Positions 35,141 to 43,986 of a stretch of DNA of 64,000 nucleotides are shown here, piece after piece. The DNA is from Bacteroidales bacterium. GTDB lineage: Bacteria > Bacteroidota > Bacteroidia > Bacteroidales > UBA932. Position 1 is the stretch's first letter. Each line of letters starts with the position of its first letter. The stretch spans positions 83,988 through 147,987 of the forward strand of contig JAFUVU010000027.1 in the NCBI GenBank assembly GCA_017477465.1, in the 5' to 3' direction. The translations under genes were made by a program, and so were the position numbers. Below the pieces are notes generated by a model. That model did not search any database. It was not told the DNA's origin and was given only the letters and a program-made list of their open reading frames with translations.

Positions 35141-36496
35141 CTAGCGGATATCTTTCAATTTGACTGCCTGGAAGGTTATGTGGGCCTGCGAACTTTCGTA
35201 AAGAATGCCGACAGTGTCCTTATCTATCATCGTGAGGCAGGAATAGCCCCAGCTGTATCCCTCGTCCAGAAGGAGTTTGCGTGTCCAGTTGAGGCCGCCG
35301 TCTTCACTGATCTGGATGGTCATGTTGCGACGGTCGTTAGAATCCGAGGGATTGGAAAACAGCAGCAGATTGCCAGCCTTGATAATGCTGGCCATGCACA
35401 CGGGCTCCGTAAGGGAGCCGTCCGATGGGTGCGGTTCCCAGCTGTGGCCCATGTCGCGGCTAATATAAACCGCCCGCCCGGTTTTGCGGTTGTCACGCAT
35501 GTTTAGCATGAGCACGCCTGGTTCAAGTTCCACCACCTGCGACTCCGTGGTGTTAATTTTGGCAAACTCGTGGACCTGCCATGTGGTGCCGCGGTCTTTG
35601 GAATACATGATTCCGGCTGCGGGGGTGCGTTCCGGGGTCGGTTCCTGATGTTGGAAAGGAACCACCAGCGTGCCATCGGCCATTGTTATGGCACGGCCGG
35701 GCCCTTGGAATGTGAAAAACCAAGCGTCTTGTTTAATCTGGCGCGTAAGGTTTACCGGGGTGCTCCAACTTAGGCCGTCGTCGGTGGAACGGGTCATCAT
35801 AAGCTGGGGCGTGGTTGCGGGTTCAAAACCGCTGCCTGCCGACCACCAGGCTGCATGTCCGGCTGTGCCGCCATGCGTCCATGCCGCGAAAAGCAGAATG
35901 TCGCCTGTCACATCATCGACCAGGATGCATGGATCGCCTATTCCGTTCAGATTCTGCGGCTGTCCGCCCCACTCTCCCATATCCATTGCCACTATCATCG
36001 GCCCCCAGGTCAATCCTCCGTCCGTAGAGCGGCTTATACCTACGTCGATGTCTTCCTGCAAGTCCCGGGCGCTGTTGTGCCTTATGTCGTAAGTGGCTAT
36101 CAATGTGCCCTTTTTGGAAGTTACAAGGCCGGGGATACGGTAGGCCGCTACGCCGTCGTCGCCGCCTGTGCGCACTATTCTTGCAAGCCGATGCTGCCGG
36201 CAACCTGTGTTTTCCACCTCCTGCCCTTTAGCCTTTACGGTGAGCGTGAAAGGCTTGGTGAGGTCTTTGATGGAAGCGCCGTTTATATGCACATAGACAA
36301 GGCCGTCCTTAATATAAGCGTTTTTCAGCGCACGGCATGGCAGGCCCGATGTTTTGAACTTCCATTCGGGGGCCGATCCTTCCGGCACCGAGACCTGCGC
36401 CACCGCGACATCCCTGTCCGTCACTACAGGAACCTGCCAGTGATGCACTTGTACCGCTGCGCTGAGCAGAAGAGTAAGAATTGTATTCAGTATCAT
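35141..36496 (-). CDS. nanH: GH33 sialidase (exo-alpha-sialidase)
   Basis: A 451-residue exported sialidase that releases terminal sialic acid from glycoproteins. A signal peptide (1-15) is followed by a beta-sandwich N-terminal domain (about 20-105) and a six-bladed propeller. The RIP motif is at 120 (YRIPG), the acid Asp lies in EDIDVG, further triad arginines are in RDNRKTG and near the end, and the nucleophile Tyr is in GYSCLTM. Asp boxes are visible as STDGGLTWG, STDDGLSWS, SKDRGTTWQ, SRDMGHSWE and SEDGGLNWT. It overlaps the mutarotase gene by 4 nt. Length and order match Bacteroides NanH. Confidence 0.93.
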   Translation of the reverse strand: MILNTILTLLLSAAVQVHHWQVPVVTDRDVAVAQVSVPEGSAPEWKFKTSGLPCRALKNAYIKDGLVYVHINGASIKDLTKPFTLTVKAKGQEVENTGCRQHRLARIVRTGGDDGVAAYRIPGLVTSKKGTLIATYDIRHNSARDLQEDIDVGISRSTDGGLTWGPMIVAMDMGEWGGQPQNLNGIGDPCILVDDVTGDILLFAAWTHGGTAGHAAWWSAGSGFEPATTPQLMMTRSTDDGLSWSTPVNLTRQIKQDAWFFTFQGPGRAITMADGTLVVPFQHQEPTPERTPAAGIMYSKDRGTTWQVHEFAKINTTESQVVELEPGVLMLNMRDNRKTGRAVYISRDMGHSWEPHPSDGSLTEPVCMASIIKAGNLLLFSNPSDSNDRRNMTIQISEDGGLNWTRKLLLDEGYSWGYSCLTMIDKDTVGILYESSQAHITFQAVKLKDIR

Positions 36497-37527
36497 AAGT
36501 TTAAACTAATGGTCCTGGGGCTGCGTACGCCGGGTTTCAGTTCTCCGCCTGACACAATTATGCTGTCTCCCCTTGCAGTCATACCGGGGCCTGCCAGGGC
36601 GGTTTCTTCAAAGCTGCCGATGGTGCTCCACTGCATGGAGTCCGGGTCGAAAACAAATATCTCCTTCCTGAACTTATACCAGGCCGGTTCGTGAGAGAGA
36701 TACGGGATGCGGTCTTCGGGAGTGTTGCGAAGGGCCCGCTCAAAAATGCTGCGATTTACGCCGCCCGCAACAGCAAAAGTGCCATCAGGAAGCGTGACGC
36801 CCGTAGCGCCCACGAATGTACCGCCATCCGGGATTGAGGGAGCGGCGCTCCATTCAAGCGTATTCAAATCCAAGGAGCAGCCATCCGGCGGAGCAAGCAA
36901 GGTCTGCGGGTTGAAGCCTCCCCACAGATATAGTTTGTCCGCGGTTGCAAAAGCCACCGGCTGGACAAAGGCCTCAGGCGAATCGGCCAGTTTTTTCCAC
37001 TTGTATTCGCCTGCTTTGCAGCAGAAAACGCCTTCCTGACCCGCCAGAAAGAGGGTTTCAGAATGTTGGGACCAGGCGCACTGTTCCATTGGGACGGGGA
37101 GAGGCGGAAGCTCGCTTATCAAGGCTTTTCCTTCTCTGAGCTCAATTTTGTACACCTTGGCGGTAGTTTCGCCGCGCACATTGCCGCCTGCAAATACCAA
37201 GGCATCGCCTACGCTGAATGTCGCTCCGTAGGCTACAGAATCCGGAAGGCATCCGGCGTGCGTCCAGACGCCGTCGTGAAGGGCCCAGATATCGGCATAT
37301 ACGCGCTTGGCACCGCCTTCCAGAAGGGGCTTATCTGGGAAATTTGCACCTCCCGCAAGCACAAGAGTATCACCGACAAAGCCGCAGAAGGGTGCCGATA
37401 CGCCTTTGGCATAGGCAGCATCCGGTATTGTGGGCAAATAATTGATTTTCACTGATTTCATAGGCTGGGAGCAAGCGCTTGCCACTATCGTGGCCGCAAA
37501 CGCCGCAATAAGGGACTTACAGGACAT
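36493..37527 (-). CDS. nanM: Kelch-type N-acetylneuraminate mutarotase-like lipoprotein (NanM type, circularly permuted)
   Basis: A 344-residue beta-propeller with kelch repeats (VLAGGANFP, LVFAGGNVRG, YLWGGFNPQ, FAVAGGVNRS, IIVSGGELK). It resembles the cyclically permuted mutarotase family that accompanies sialate lyases in Bacteroidota. The enzyme speeds conversion of alpha-Neu5Ac released by sialidase to the beta form. I start at 37527 (MSCKSLIAAFAATIVASACS), which gives a lipoprotein signal; a longer frame to 37623 reads antisense-like arginine/serine-rich sequence inside the lyase gene. It overlaps the lyase stop by 11 nt. Confidence 0.82.
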   Translation of the reverse strand: MSCKSLIAAFAATIVASACSQPMKSVKINYLPTIPDAAYAKGVSAPFCGFVGDTLVLAGGANFPDKPLLEGGAKRVYADIWALHDGVWTHAGCLPDSVAYGATFSVGDALVFAGGNVRGETTAKVYKIELREGKALISELPPLPVPMEQCAWSQHSETLFLAGQEGVFCCKAGEYKWKKLADSPEAFVQPVAFATADKLYLWGGFNPQTLLAPPDGCSLDLNTLEWSAAPSIPDGGTFVGATGVTLPDGTFAVAGGVNRSIFERALRNTPEDRIPYLSHEPAWYKFRKEIFVFDPDSMQWSTIGSFEETALAGPGMTARGDSIIVSGGELKPGVRSPRTISLNL

Positions 37528-38434
37528 TGCAGCGGGAGAAGAAGTCGATAGCCTCCAGCTGCGCCTTAAGCTGCTGCTCCTCCTCGGGGGTGATATTGCG
37601 CCAAGGCACGCGGTTGGGGCCAAGATCCAGGCCGATCAGTTTCATGATGCGCTTACCGCCTACAATATTGCCGCGGAAATTGCATATCACGTTTATTACC
37701 TCCTGGGAGTAGTTTTGGAGTTCCCTGGCCTTTTCAAGATCGCCGGCAGCCCAGGCCTCACCGATAGCCACCTGCCCCCTGCCATTGTAGTTGGTGGTAC
37801 CGCAGATGCCGCCCTGTGCTCCGCCTTGGGCAAGGGACGGGAGATAGGTCTCATCCTGGCCGTGCAGCATGTCAAACTTGCCGCCCTTGTACAGCCGGCA
37901 CTGATTGTATTCGTACAGGCTTTCAAAGGTGTACTTTATGCCGGCGAAGTTGGGAATACGTCCATCTACCGCCTTCAGGAAGTCCAGCATAGGCAGGAAA
38001 CAGCCATTGAAGGCCGGAATGTGATAGAAGTAGAAAGGCAGCTCCGGCGCTGCTGCGGCAATTGTTTCACAGTATTTTACAAGTTCTTCAATGCGGCCGA
38101 TCTTGGGAAACGGCGGGGCCATAGCACCTATGCCCCATACGCCCAGCTTGGAGGCATGTTCTGCCAATTCTACGCTTTCGCGAAGACAGCAGCTGCCCAC
38201 ATGGACTATAACTTTGAAGCCGGCTGGAACAGCGGCGACCCAGGCTTCGGCCAAAGCTTTGCGCTCCTCAGTGGTGAGCATATAGCCTTCGCCTGAAGAG
38301 CCGTTGATAAAAACGCCTTTGAGGCCGTTCTTTGCCAGCATTGCGGCGTATGCGGGAATAGGTTCCAGATTTATGTCCCCATTGGGCTTCATAGGAGTAA
38401 ACGGGGCGTCAATGAGGCCGATTATTTTTTCCAT
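37517..38434 (-). CDS. nanA: N-acetylneuraminate lyase
   Basis: A 305-residue class I aldolase of the DHDPS/NAL family, splitting Neu5Ac to ManNAc and pyruvate in the cytoplasm. The substrate motif GSSGEG is at 45-50, the catalytic tyrosine is Tyr137 (FYFYHIP) and the Schiff-base lysine Lys167 (GIKYT). The context (sialidase, mutarotase, MFS, kinase) separates it from dihydrodipicolinate synthase. The start is 4 nt from the kinase stop. Confidence 0.92.
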   Translation of the reverse strand: MEKIIGLIDAPFTPMKPNGDINLEPIPAYAAMLAKNGLKGVFINGSSGEGYMLTTEERKALAEAWVAAVPAGFKVIVHVGSCCLRESVELAEHASKLGVWGIGAMAPPFPKIGRIEELVKYCETIAAAAPELPFYFYHIPAFNGCFLPMLDFLKAVDGRIPNFAGIKYTFESLYEYNQCRLYKGGKFDMLHGQDETYLPSLAQGGAQGGICGTTNYNGRGQVAIGEAWAAGDLEKARELQNYSQEVINVICNFRGNIVGGKRIMKLIGLDLGPNRVPWRNITPEEEQQLKAQLEAIDFFSRCNVL

Positions 38435-38438
38435 AAAA

Positions 38439-39497
38439 TCAGAGGGCTTTATTTATGATTGCTTGCATCTGAGGCACTTTTGCCATAGCTGCGTGGAACA
38501 GCGCCACCTGATTGCGGGTGCGGACCAGGTTGTGCTCCGGATACTTGATTTTGTAATAGGTGTCGCCGTTTATGTAGTCGGCAAAGAAGCGGACGGCTTG
38601 CATGTAGGGGAACAGACAGGCTGCATAAGGAAGGTTCTCGATTTCTACAGGAGTGAGGAAACTGCGGGCGCCTTCCAGATACCCCTTGGCAAAGGCTTCG
38701 AAAATATCCATCTTGAAATCCACCTTGTCAATTGCCGGATCGTCTTCTGCAACGGTGTTTGCTGCCGTGCGTAGGAAGTCGCCGAAATCGGAGAATACGA
38801 AGGATGGCATAAGGGTATCCAAGTCTATGACACAGAGGATGTTGCCTTTCTCATCAAACATCATGTTGTTCACCTTTGTGTCGCAGTGACAGATGCGTTT
38901 TGGAAGGGTTCCTTCGCGGTACATGCGCTCTGCTTTGCACATCTGATCCTCATAGGGAAGCAAGTCTGCAAGAATGGCTTGCACCTCCGGCTCTGCCATT
39001 CGGCCCGCAGCATCGGCATTTACTGCCTCATGAAGTTGACGGGCGCGGAGTTCCATATTGTGGAAGTCGGGGATTGTTTCGCCCAAAGTGTCCGGAATAT
39101 CGGAGAGCATGGCCTCGAACTGGCCGAACGCCTTTCCGGCATAGTAGGAGTATTCCGGATTTACAGTTTCGTATGTATAGGCTCCTTTGATGAAGACGGA
39201 AACTCTCCAGTGAGTTTCACCGTCCGTCCAATAAGTTTTGCCTGTCGCCTTGCAAGGGATGAAAGTGAGCGTGAGGCCACCTTTGCGACGGATATGGGCA
39301 GTAGCACACTCTATATTATGCTGCAACAGTTCTACATCCTTGAAGATGGCGGTGTTTATGCGCTGCAGCACATAATCGTTCTCTCCGTCAGTATAGACAC
39401 GGAAGGTGTCGTTAATGAGGCCATTCCCTAGAGGTTTGATATCCAGGACATTACCCTGGATATCAAACTGTGAGGCAATATATTTCGGGTCTTTCAT
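38439..39497 (-). CDS. APH-family sugar kinase (N-acetylhexosamine kinase-like)
   Basis: A 352-residue kinase of the aminoglycoside phosphotransferase fold resembling N-acetylhexosamine 1-kinase (NahK). The catalytic loop HCDTKVNNMM (H-x-D-x4-N, near 200) and the metal-binding DLD in CVIDLDTL (near 220) are intact. In this gene run it probably phosphorylates ManNAc or GlcNAc/GalNAc freed by the lyase and the GH109-like enzyme. Bacteroides usually uses a ROK-family kinase for this step, so the APH type is worth noting. No epimerase for ManNAc is nearby. It sits between the lyase and the GH109-like gene with gaps of 4 and 6 nt. Confidence 0.75.
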   Translation of the reverse strand: MKDPKYIASQFDIQGNVLDIKPLGNGLINDTFRVYTDGENDYVLQRINTAIFKDVELLQHNIECATAHIRRKGGLTLTFIPCKATGKTYWTDGETHWRVSVFIKGAYTYETVNPEYSYYAGKAFGQFEAMLSDIPDTLGETIPDFHNMELRARQLHEAVNADAAGRMAEPEVQAILADLLPYEDQMCKAERMYREGTLPKRICHCDTKVNNMMFDEKGNILCVIDLDTLMPSFVFSDFGDFLRTAANTVAEDDPAIDKVDFKMDIFEAFAKGYLEGARSFLTPVEIENLPYAACLFPYMQAVRFFADYINGDTYYKIKYPEHNLVRTRNQVALFHAAMAKVPQMQAIINKAL

Positions 39498-39503
39498 GGG
39501 GAC

Positions 39504-40871
39504 TTATTTTGCGAATGCGTATGAGAAGCCCTTGACCTTGTCCCATGCGCCACGTGTAAAGTCTGGTACTTCTACCGGAACGCAGCCGTTCTCCAGAGAG
39601 ATGCGGGAAAGCTCGGTTACGCAGCACCATTCGGCAAGGTCATATACGTCCATATCCAGCGGGAGGCCGTTGTTAAGGCAATAGACCATGCGGTAATCCA
39701 TGATGTAGTCCATGCCTCCATGGCCGCCGACTTCCAGGGCAAGGTTCACAAGTTCGGGCGTGAGTATGGGGTTCGGATACTGTGCCATGAGCGCGTCAAG
39801 ATCCTGTCCGCGATATACCTTTTCGTAGCCAAGGTTCTGATAGTTAACGTTCTCGGAGCCTTCGGGACGGAGGCATACTTCACCCACAGGATATTTGCCG
39901 ATGTAGCCGTCGGTTCCTACGAGCTGGTACATACGGTTGTAGGGACGGGGGGTGAGGACATCGTGCTCGATGAGGATGCTCTTGCCTTTGGCGGTGCGGA
40001 GCATGGTCATGGTAACGTCACCGTTGGCGAAGGGCTTGTCTTCCAAACCGGAAGCCTTTGCATGCTTGGGGCCGTTGAAGGGATCGGTGTCCATAGCTAC
40101 CAGGGTGGTGAGGCGGTCGCCCCTGTGGATATTGAGAGCCTGGCAGACAGGGCCGAAGCCATGGGTGGGATAAAGGTCGCCACGATATTCCTGATTGAAT
40201 TTCAGACGCCAGTTTTCCCAGTACTGAGCCCAGAAAGGATCAAGATTGTGGTGATAGGCACCTTCGGCATGGATAATTTCGCCGAACACGCCTGCCTGGG
40301 CCATTGCAAGGCCAGTGAGCTCGAAGAAGTCGTAGCAGCAGTTCTCGAGGATAAGGCAGTGCTTGCGGGTGCGCTCGGAGGTGTTCACAAGATCCCAGCA
40401 GGCTTGCAGGGTTTCTGCCGACGGGACCTCGATAGCGACGTGCTTGCCATGCTCCATGGCGTAGAGTGCAACGGGCACATGGTGAATCCAGTCCGTGCAG
40501 ATGTAAACCAGATCTACTGAAGGGTCTTCGCAGAGAGCTTTGTAGGACTCTTCCTCACCGCTGTATGAATTGGCCTGAAGGCCTTTGTCATTCAGATATT
40601 TAAGGCTGGCGGCTGCACGGTCCGGTTCTACATCGCAGACTGCGGCGACATGGCAGCCGGGGACGAAGGTGAGACGCTGTACTGCGTCACCGCCACGCAT
40701 ACCCAGGCCAACTACGCCGATTCCGACATTCTCGATGGGAGCAGCGGCGAACTGAATCATATCCTCTTGTCCGGCGGGACGGGCGGGAACTTCAGTTTTG
40801 ATGACAGTGGGCGCCTGGCTGCAGGCAAGCAGCGCAAGTGCTGCTGAGAAAACAATTAAGATTTTTTTCAT
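39504..40871 (-). CDS. Gfo/Idh/MocA-fold GH109-like glycosidase (alpha-N-acetylgalactosaminidase type), lipoprotein
   Basis: A 455-residue protein with a lipoprotein signal (LLACSQA, Cys17) and a Rossmann fold (VGIGVVGLGMRGGDA, about 49-64). The EICIxC-type region is TDWIHH, followed by AIEVPSAET. GH109 features are HAEGAYHHNL, ENWRLKFN, YPTHGFGPVCQALNIHRGD. These enzymes use tightly held NAD+ to cleave alpha-GalNAc by an oxidation-elimination route. In a sialic acid cluster this fits trimming of mucin core GalNAc after desialylation (inference). A plain NAD-dependent sugar oxidoreductase acting on a sialic acid derivative is the alternative. Confidence 0.8.
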   Translation of the reverse strand: MKKILIVFSAALALLACSQAPTVIKTEVPARPAGQEDMIQFAAAPIENVGIGVVGLGMRGGDAVQRLTFVPGCHVAAVCDVEPDRAAASLKYLNDKGLQANSYSGEEESYKALCEDPSVDLVYICTDWIHHVPVALYAMEHGKHVAIEVPSAETLQACWDLVNTSERTRKHCLILENCCYDFFELTGLAMAQAGVFGEIIHAEGAYHHNLDPFWAQYWENWRLKFNQEYRGDLYPTHGFGPVCQALNIHRGDRLTTLVAMDTDPFNGPKHAKASGLEDKPFANGDVTMTMLRTAKGKSILIEHDVLTPRPYNRMYQLVGTDGYIGKYPVGEVCLRPEGSENVNYQNLGYEKVYRGQDLDALMAQYPNPILTPELVNLALEVGGHGGMDYIMDYRMVYCLNNGLPLDMDVYDLAEWCCVTELSRISLENGCVPVEVPDFTRGAWDKVKGFSYAFAK

Positions 40872-40878
40872 GGTAATA

Positions 40879-43800
40879 TCATTTGGTATAGTAATTAATC
40901 ATTCTGACAATGGCACGGGTGCACACAGGGCAGAAGCTTTCACATTCATTGATTTTCATGCGGCATTCCTGCACGGGCCGGTAAACACCTCTGGAGCTGT
41001 ATCCTCCCCCTTCATAAACGCCCACCTTCATATTAAGGACAGCTTTCTGCTGCTGGCTGAACGTGTTCCAGACATGTCTCACGTCCTGTTTTTCAAGCTC
41101 ATCCTCCGGTGTTGGAACCGGGGTTCCTTCAGGCAGCATATCGGCCCATTTTGAAGAGAAATCATGCAGGGTGGTGAGGTTCGGTTCCCAGGGTTCAGTG
41201 TCAGGGGGGTACTGGGACTCGAACTGGTCGTCGTAGAAATACTCGTCACCCAGACCGCCAAAGGCATGGCCGAATTCATGCACCAGGACAGGAACGAAGG
41301 TGGGATGATCGCTATTCATGATGGTGATGCTGTTGTAAATGCCTCCGCCGCCGTATTTTGCTGTATTGGCAAGCACTATTACATGCTCGTAAGGTACTGT
41401 TCCTATCAGGTTAGACAGTTCCCATATAGACGAGGTCGTGAGATATCGGTCCGAATAGAAGGTATCGAAATGGCTGGACAAGGTCGTTGAACGCCAGATA
41501 CCGTCGTGCGGGACACTGACACCACTGTCCAGGGACGGAGCAAACACTGCCCTTACGCTGAAGCGCTCCATCTGCGAGGCAAAAGGCTCGTGAGAGAATA
41601 GCGCATCCACGGCCCTCTGTGCATCATGGAAGAACTTATCTTTGTCAGTCTCGGCATATCCTTCGGAAACTATCGCTATGTCAATTGTTTCCGACAGAAT
41701 TCCGCCACCGTGGACCGTACGCATTTCATATGGGGTGCTACCTATGGGACGGATGAGAATATCGGCCGGGTTTATGCCATGACGGATGTAGCCTTTAACC
41801 GCCCCGTGGATATCCAGAAGACTGATTTCAATGTCCACGGCGCGTTTTGGGAACGGAACCTGGAAGCTTCCCTCGAAAGTTTTCTGAACCCTGGTAGCTT
41901 CTTCCGTTACGGTCCATTCCTGGAAAAGGGTAGAAAAACTGTTCGCGTACAGACATTCTCCTGTAAGGGGGTCCAGAACTCTTACCTGCCCGTTCCCCTT
42001 CAGAAGGGGGTCGCTCATATTGTTCCTGCGTCCGGCCCAAGGCCCGGTTTTGAACGCCTGCCGCCAATAAATAGCCTGGTGTGAAGCATCTCCGCAAAAG
42101 ACATAGTCGAGGCGCAGCGTAGAGTCTTCAAAATTTTGCCCGAATGAGTGGTCGTGCCCATAGTGTTTACTCAGAGCCAATGAGGCAAAACGCTCTCCCA
42201 CTTGTTTCTTTTGCCTGTAATGAACTTCATCCCATTCACCCAGGTCCTTTGTTACTACCATTCCAAGGCCCGGGCGGCAATATTGCAGACGAGCCTGGGA
42301 TTCCCGGAAAGCCGGCCATGAGGCCCTGTTCATCGATGAAAGCTGGGCATAATAAAACGGGACATCGCCGAATAATCCCCGCCATGAATCCACCAGAAGC
42401 GGGAAAAGCTTTTCATGTGAAGCTATATCCTCGGCATTGGATTCTCCCTGATACCAGAGGACGCCTGTTATAGGACAGTCTTTCAGGGGAAGAATGGCCG
42501 ATTCCCAAAGATAACAGGGCTCGTAAGGATGACGCGTACCTTTTCCTAAAGACAGGTTTTTCCTTGCCCTCTCCCTGGACCAGGACATAATCCGGGGGTT
42601 GGAAAGCCAATCGGCAAGAATTTGCGGATATGCAGTTTCCAAAACCTCACGGTCCACCCATGACTCCGCAGTGGAGCCGCCGACGGCATTGCAAATAAGG
42701 CCGATGGGGACCCGCAGACTGTCCCTGAGCGTTTTTCCGAAATAATAGCCTATAGCAGAAAAACGGGAGGCCGCCTCCGATGAACATTCTTTCCAAAGCG
42801 CAGGCTTGAAATACTCCAAATGCTGCACAGAATCCACTGCCGAGGCGCTCCACGAAATATTGCCAGTTCGCCACCTGCACTTAATATCCAGAAGGCGAAG
42901 GCCGGAATCAGAGGCCGATTTCGCATCCTCCGCAGTTGCACTTTGCCTTAGTTCGAATTCCATGTTAGACTGGCCGCTCAGTAGCCAGAGATCTCCAAAT
43001 GCGACATTTGCAAAGGAGAGGTCCCCGGACTTGGACTTTATTCTCAGATTCACGGACTGTGCCGCCGGAAATGGCCCCGCCTTCACTTCCCATTTGCCAT
43101 CGGCACCTGCCAGCGCCTTATAACTTTTGCGACCTATTTGCACTGTGACTTTTTCTCCGGAGTTGGCAGTGCCCTTGATGGGGAACACCTTGTCCCGCGG
43201 GAGAACCATATTGTCAGTATACCAGAAAGGAAGATGGAGGCCACCGTAATCGCCTGTAATCGCGCTATACGCGGCTTTAGCCAGGAATGTTGCACCTTCG
43301 GCATTAGGATGCACGGCATCCGGAAGCATCCACGGGTAGTGGTACAGCGGCTCATAGAAATCTATAAGGGTTGCGCCGCATCTGCGGGCAACTTCTTCTA
43401 TGGCGGCCTGGATTTCCGTGTGATATTGCTTAGTCCCTGTCCTGAACCTTGGATGGGTGTGGCCTATCGGAGTCATCCGGGCTATGAAGAAACGCGCCTT
43501 TGGATTGCAGGTTTTGAGACTGTCAACAAGTGCAAGATAATCTTCGATGAACTCGTTTCCGCAGTGCGGCCAATCCCGGGGGTCAGTGTCGTTTATTCCC
43601 AGATGTATGATTACGATGTCTCCTGCAAAGTCCATAGCCTGCCGATATTCCGACTGTTCGAAATAAGGTCTGTGCCCGTGCCTGAGAAGCGTTGCGCCCG
43701 ATTTTCCGAAATTGCCTACCAGATAGCCGTCTCCCAGCATTCGCTGCAATTGAAAGGGATAGGCATCGTTTTCCCTGTCATCCAATTTCATTCCATAAGT

Positions 43801-43911
43801 TATGCTGTCACCTATGCAGGCAACCTTCACAGGAGCTTTTGTGACGGCCCATCCCTTAACCGGCAGAAACAAAGCCAACAAAATGAAAATGGTTATTAGA
43901 CAGTGTCTCAT
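40879..43911 (-). CDS. Three-part fusion: SGNH esterase, sialate O-acetylesterase, M64 metallopeptidase
   Basis: About 1010 residues in one open frame. Signal peptide 1-22. Residues 25-235: SGNH hydrolase with GDSI (Ser36), GxND (GIND, near 106) and DAVH (Asp198, His201). Residues 240-600: sialate O-acetylesterase with a beta-rich insert, GQSNM (Ser315), WYQGESN (486-492) and DEVH (Asp561, His564). Residues 600-1010: M64_N (GDASHQAIY, GPWAGRRNN, ILIRPIG) then peptidase M64 with HEFGH (878-882) and GDEYF. All catalytic residues look intact. I use the ATG at 43911; a 24-codon-longer frame would start inside the upstream terminator. The first two parts resemble Bacteroidota EstA-type 9-O-acetylesterases; the added M64 would give proteolysis of the same glycoprotein. 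Confidence 0.85.
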   Translation of the reverse strand: MRHCLITIFILLALFLPVKGWAVTKAPVKVACIGDSITYGMKLDDRENDAYPFQLQRMLGDGYLVGNFGKSGATLLRHGHRPYFEQSEYRQAMDFAGDIVIIHLGINDTDPRDWPHCGNEFIEDYLALVDSLKTCNPKARFFIARMTPIGHTHPRFRTGTKQYHTEIQAAIEEVARRCGATLIDFYEPLYHYPWMLPDAVHPNAEGATFLAKAAYSAITGDYGGLHLPFWYTDNMVLPRDKVFPIKGTANSGEKVTVQIGRKSYKALAGADGKWEVKAGPFPAAQSVNLRIKSKSGDLSFANVAFGDLWLLSGQSNMEFELRQSATAEDAKSASDSGLRLLDIKCRWRTGNISWSASAVDSVQHLEYFKPALWKECSSEAASRFSAIGYYFGKTLRDSLRVPIGLICNAVGGSTAESWVDREVLETAYPQILADWLSNPRIMSWSRERARKNLSLGKGTRHPYEPCYLWESAILPLKDCPITGVLWYQGESNAEDIASHEKLFPLLVDSWRGLFGDVPFYYAQLSSMNRASWPAFRESQARLQYCRPGLGMVVTKDLGEWDEVHYRQKKQVGERFASLALSKHYGHDHSFGQNFEDSTLRLDYVFCGDASHQAIYWRQAFKTGPWAGRRNNMSDPLLKGNGQVRVLDPLTGECLYANSFSTLFQEWTVTEEATRVQKTFEGSFQVPFPKRAVDIEISLLDIHGAVKGYIRHGINPADILIRPIGSTPYEMRTVHGGGILSETIDIAIVSEGYAETDKDKFFHDAQRAVDALFSHEPFASQMERFSVRAVFAPSLDSGVSVPHDGIWRSTTLSSHFDTFYSDRYLTTSSIWELSNLIGTVPYEHVIVLANTAKYGGGGIYNSITIMNSDHPTFVPVLVHEFGHAFGGLGDEYFYDDQFESQYPPDTEPWEPNLTTLHDFSSKWADMLPEGTPVPTPEDELEKQDVRHVWNTFSQQQKAVLNMKVGVYEGGGYSSRGVYRPVQECRMKINECESFCPVCTRAIVRMINYYTK

Positions 43912-43922
43912 AAGCAAGTTTG

Positions 43923-43930
43923 CAAAGATA
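43923..43930 (-). promoter_or_regulatory. -7 box for the esterase-M64 run
   Basis: Minus strand TATCTTTG matches TAnnTTTG exactly, immediately 3' of the terminator hairpin and only 11 nt upstream of the ATG at 43911. If used, the leader would be just a few bases. No -33 TTG at the normal spacing, since that area is the terminator stem. Confidence 0.5.
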
Positions 43931-43932
43931 AT

Positions 43933-43973
43933 AAAAAAAACGGAAAAGCAGCCTTCTTGCGGGCTGCTTTTCC
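43933..43973 (-). terminator. Strong intrinsic terminator after the DUF4988-like gene
   Basis: Minus strand: GGAAAAGCAGCC, a 7-nt loop, GGCTGCTTTTCC, then C/G and eight T. The stem is 12 bp. It follows the stop at 43987 by 13 nt and separates the SusC/D-M64 part of the locus from the sialic acid part. Confidence 0.9.
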
Positions 43974-43986
43974 TAAAATGCAAGTT

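Noticed and set aside
43912-43983. A 24-codon N-terminal extension of the esterase-M64 protein
   Set aside because: It would place the start inside an intrinsic terminator and upstream of the -7 box; the ATG at 43911 gives a clean signal peptide.
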